This document shows, in pieces, positions 50,235 through 50,373 of a stretch of 50,373 bases of DNA. Below the pieces are notes generated by a model. The model was not told the DNA's origin and ran no database searches. It was given only the letters and a program-made list of their open reading frames with translations. The DNA comes from Moraxella ovis (GTDB taxonomy: Bacteria > Pseudomonadota > Gammaproteobacteria > Pseudomonadales > Moraxellaceae): NCBI RefSeq assembly GCF_900453105.1, contig NZ_UGPW01000002.1, positions 1 through 50,373 of the forward strand, written 5' to 3'. Both the position numbers and the translations under genes were made by a program. Positions within the stretch are counted from its first letter, which is position 1, and each line of letters starts with the position of its first letter.

Positions 50235-50373
50235 AAACATTAGTAGTAGCCAATCAAAAAGGCGGTGTTGGCAAAACCACAATAGCGGTACATATTGCGT
50301 TATTAGCTGTACAAATGGGCAAAAAAACACTATATATTGATTTGGATGTACAAGCCAATTCATCTGAATTTTT
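50231..50373 (+). CDS. parA: Right copy of parA, cut by the window end
   Basis: The first 47 codons including the KGGVGKTT motif, then the window stops. The complete gene is 9657-10397. Confidence 0.88.
   Translation, partial: MKTLVVANQKGGVGKTTIAVHIALLAVQMGKKTLYIDLDVQANSSEF

Larger units (their letters stand above)
40583..50373. repeat. Right copy of the terminal redundancy (circular overlap)
   Basis: Second copy of 1-9799. Genes between 40583 and about 46500 are intact here. From about 46500 to the end many carry one-base indels (rep, the H-NS-like gene, the 146-aa gene, korA). The breaks are the mirror image of those in the left copy, as expected if each contig end is poorly polished. True gene sequences should be taken from whichever copy is open. 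Confidence 0.93.

Noticed and set aside
40583..50373. A true 9.8-kb duplication with degenerating gene copies
   Set aside because: The copies are at the two ends of the window, differ by run-length indels only, and the indels pile up toward each end; circular overlap explains all of it.

Overview
The window is one AT-rich (roughly 40% GC by eye) conjugative plasmid whose circular sequence has been read more than once around. Positions 1-9799 return at 40583-50373, so the real replicon is a circle of about 40.58 kb with about 9.8 kb of terminal overlap. The two copies differ mostly by one-base indels that break genes. Breaks in the left copy fall in its first 4 kb and breaks in the right copy fall in its last 4 kb, which is the pattern of poorly polished contig ends. 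The intact version of each duplicated gene is named below. Gene content and base composition suggest a gammaproteobacterial host, perhaps Moraxellaceae (Moraxella/Psychrobacter-like); this is a weak inference. No resistance genes, IS elements, tRNA, rRNA or CRISPR arrays were seen.

Layout on the circle: (1) 126-694, oriT, with a nic-like sequence 15/16 identical to that of F as I remember it; its polarity makes 279 onward the leading region and the tra genes the last to enter. (2) 695-5422, leading region: unknown small genes mostly on the minus strand, an ArdB/KlcA-like antirestriction gene, three copies of a hairpin plus CTTGATTAGTTGAG element, two 158-bp hairpin repeats and a 293-nt foldback. 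(3) 5580-9204, replication block: a small ribbon-helix-helix gene, a Rep_3-type initiator with a long C-terminal tail, seven iterons and an H-NS-like gene, flanked by two copies of a repeat that carries inverted DnaA boxes. (4) 9325-11360, an IncP-like korA-incC(parA)-korB(parB) control and partition operon. (5) 11579-32517, one long F-type (MPF-F) type IV secretion operon: transglycosylase, lipoprotein, traA, L, E, K, B, two DsbC-like genes, traV, a truncated traC paralogue, traC, trbI, an S26 peptidase, traW, traU, trbC, traN, traF, a small secreted protein, traH, traG, and a transglycosylase domain reached from traG by a likely -1 frameshift. (6) 32565-35689, accessory genes: secreted and membrane proteins, a KfrB-like protein, a nuclease remnant, a ParE/RelE toxin-antitoxin pair and a serine resolvase with a candidate res region. 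(7) 40706 down to 35719, minus strand: RHH relaxosome accessory gene, traD, and a MobF traI.

How it works together: TraI with the RHH accessory protein would nick oriT, TraD would pass the complex to the F-type channel, and antirestriction genes enter first. A 14-24 bp palindrome with core TTGCGTCGRCGCAA occurs eight times per circle. It lies at operon boundaries and inside three genes, and is the best candidate for the binding site of the KorB/ParB protein. The most notable observations are this palindrome family, the traG/transglycosylase frameshift signal (A AAA AAG, stop codon, GC-rich hairpin), the ATPase-less traC paralogue, the leading-region hairpin elements, and a 114-bp identical block shared by the tandem dsbC-like genes.
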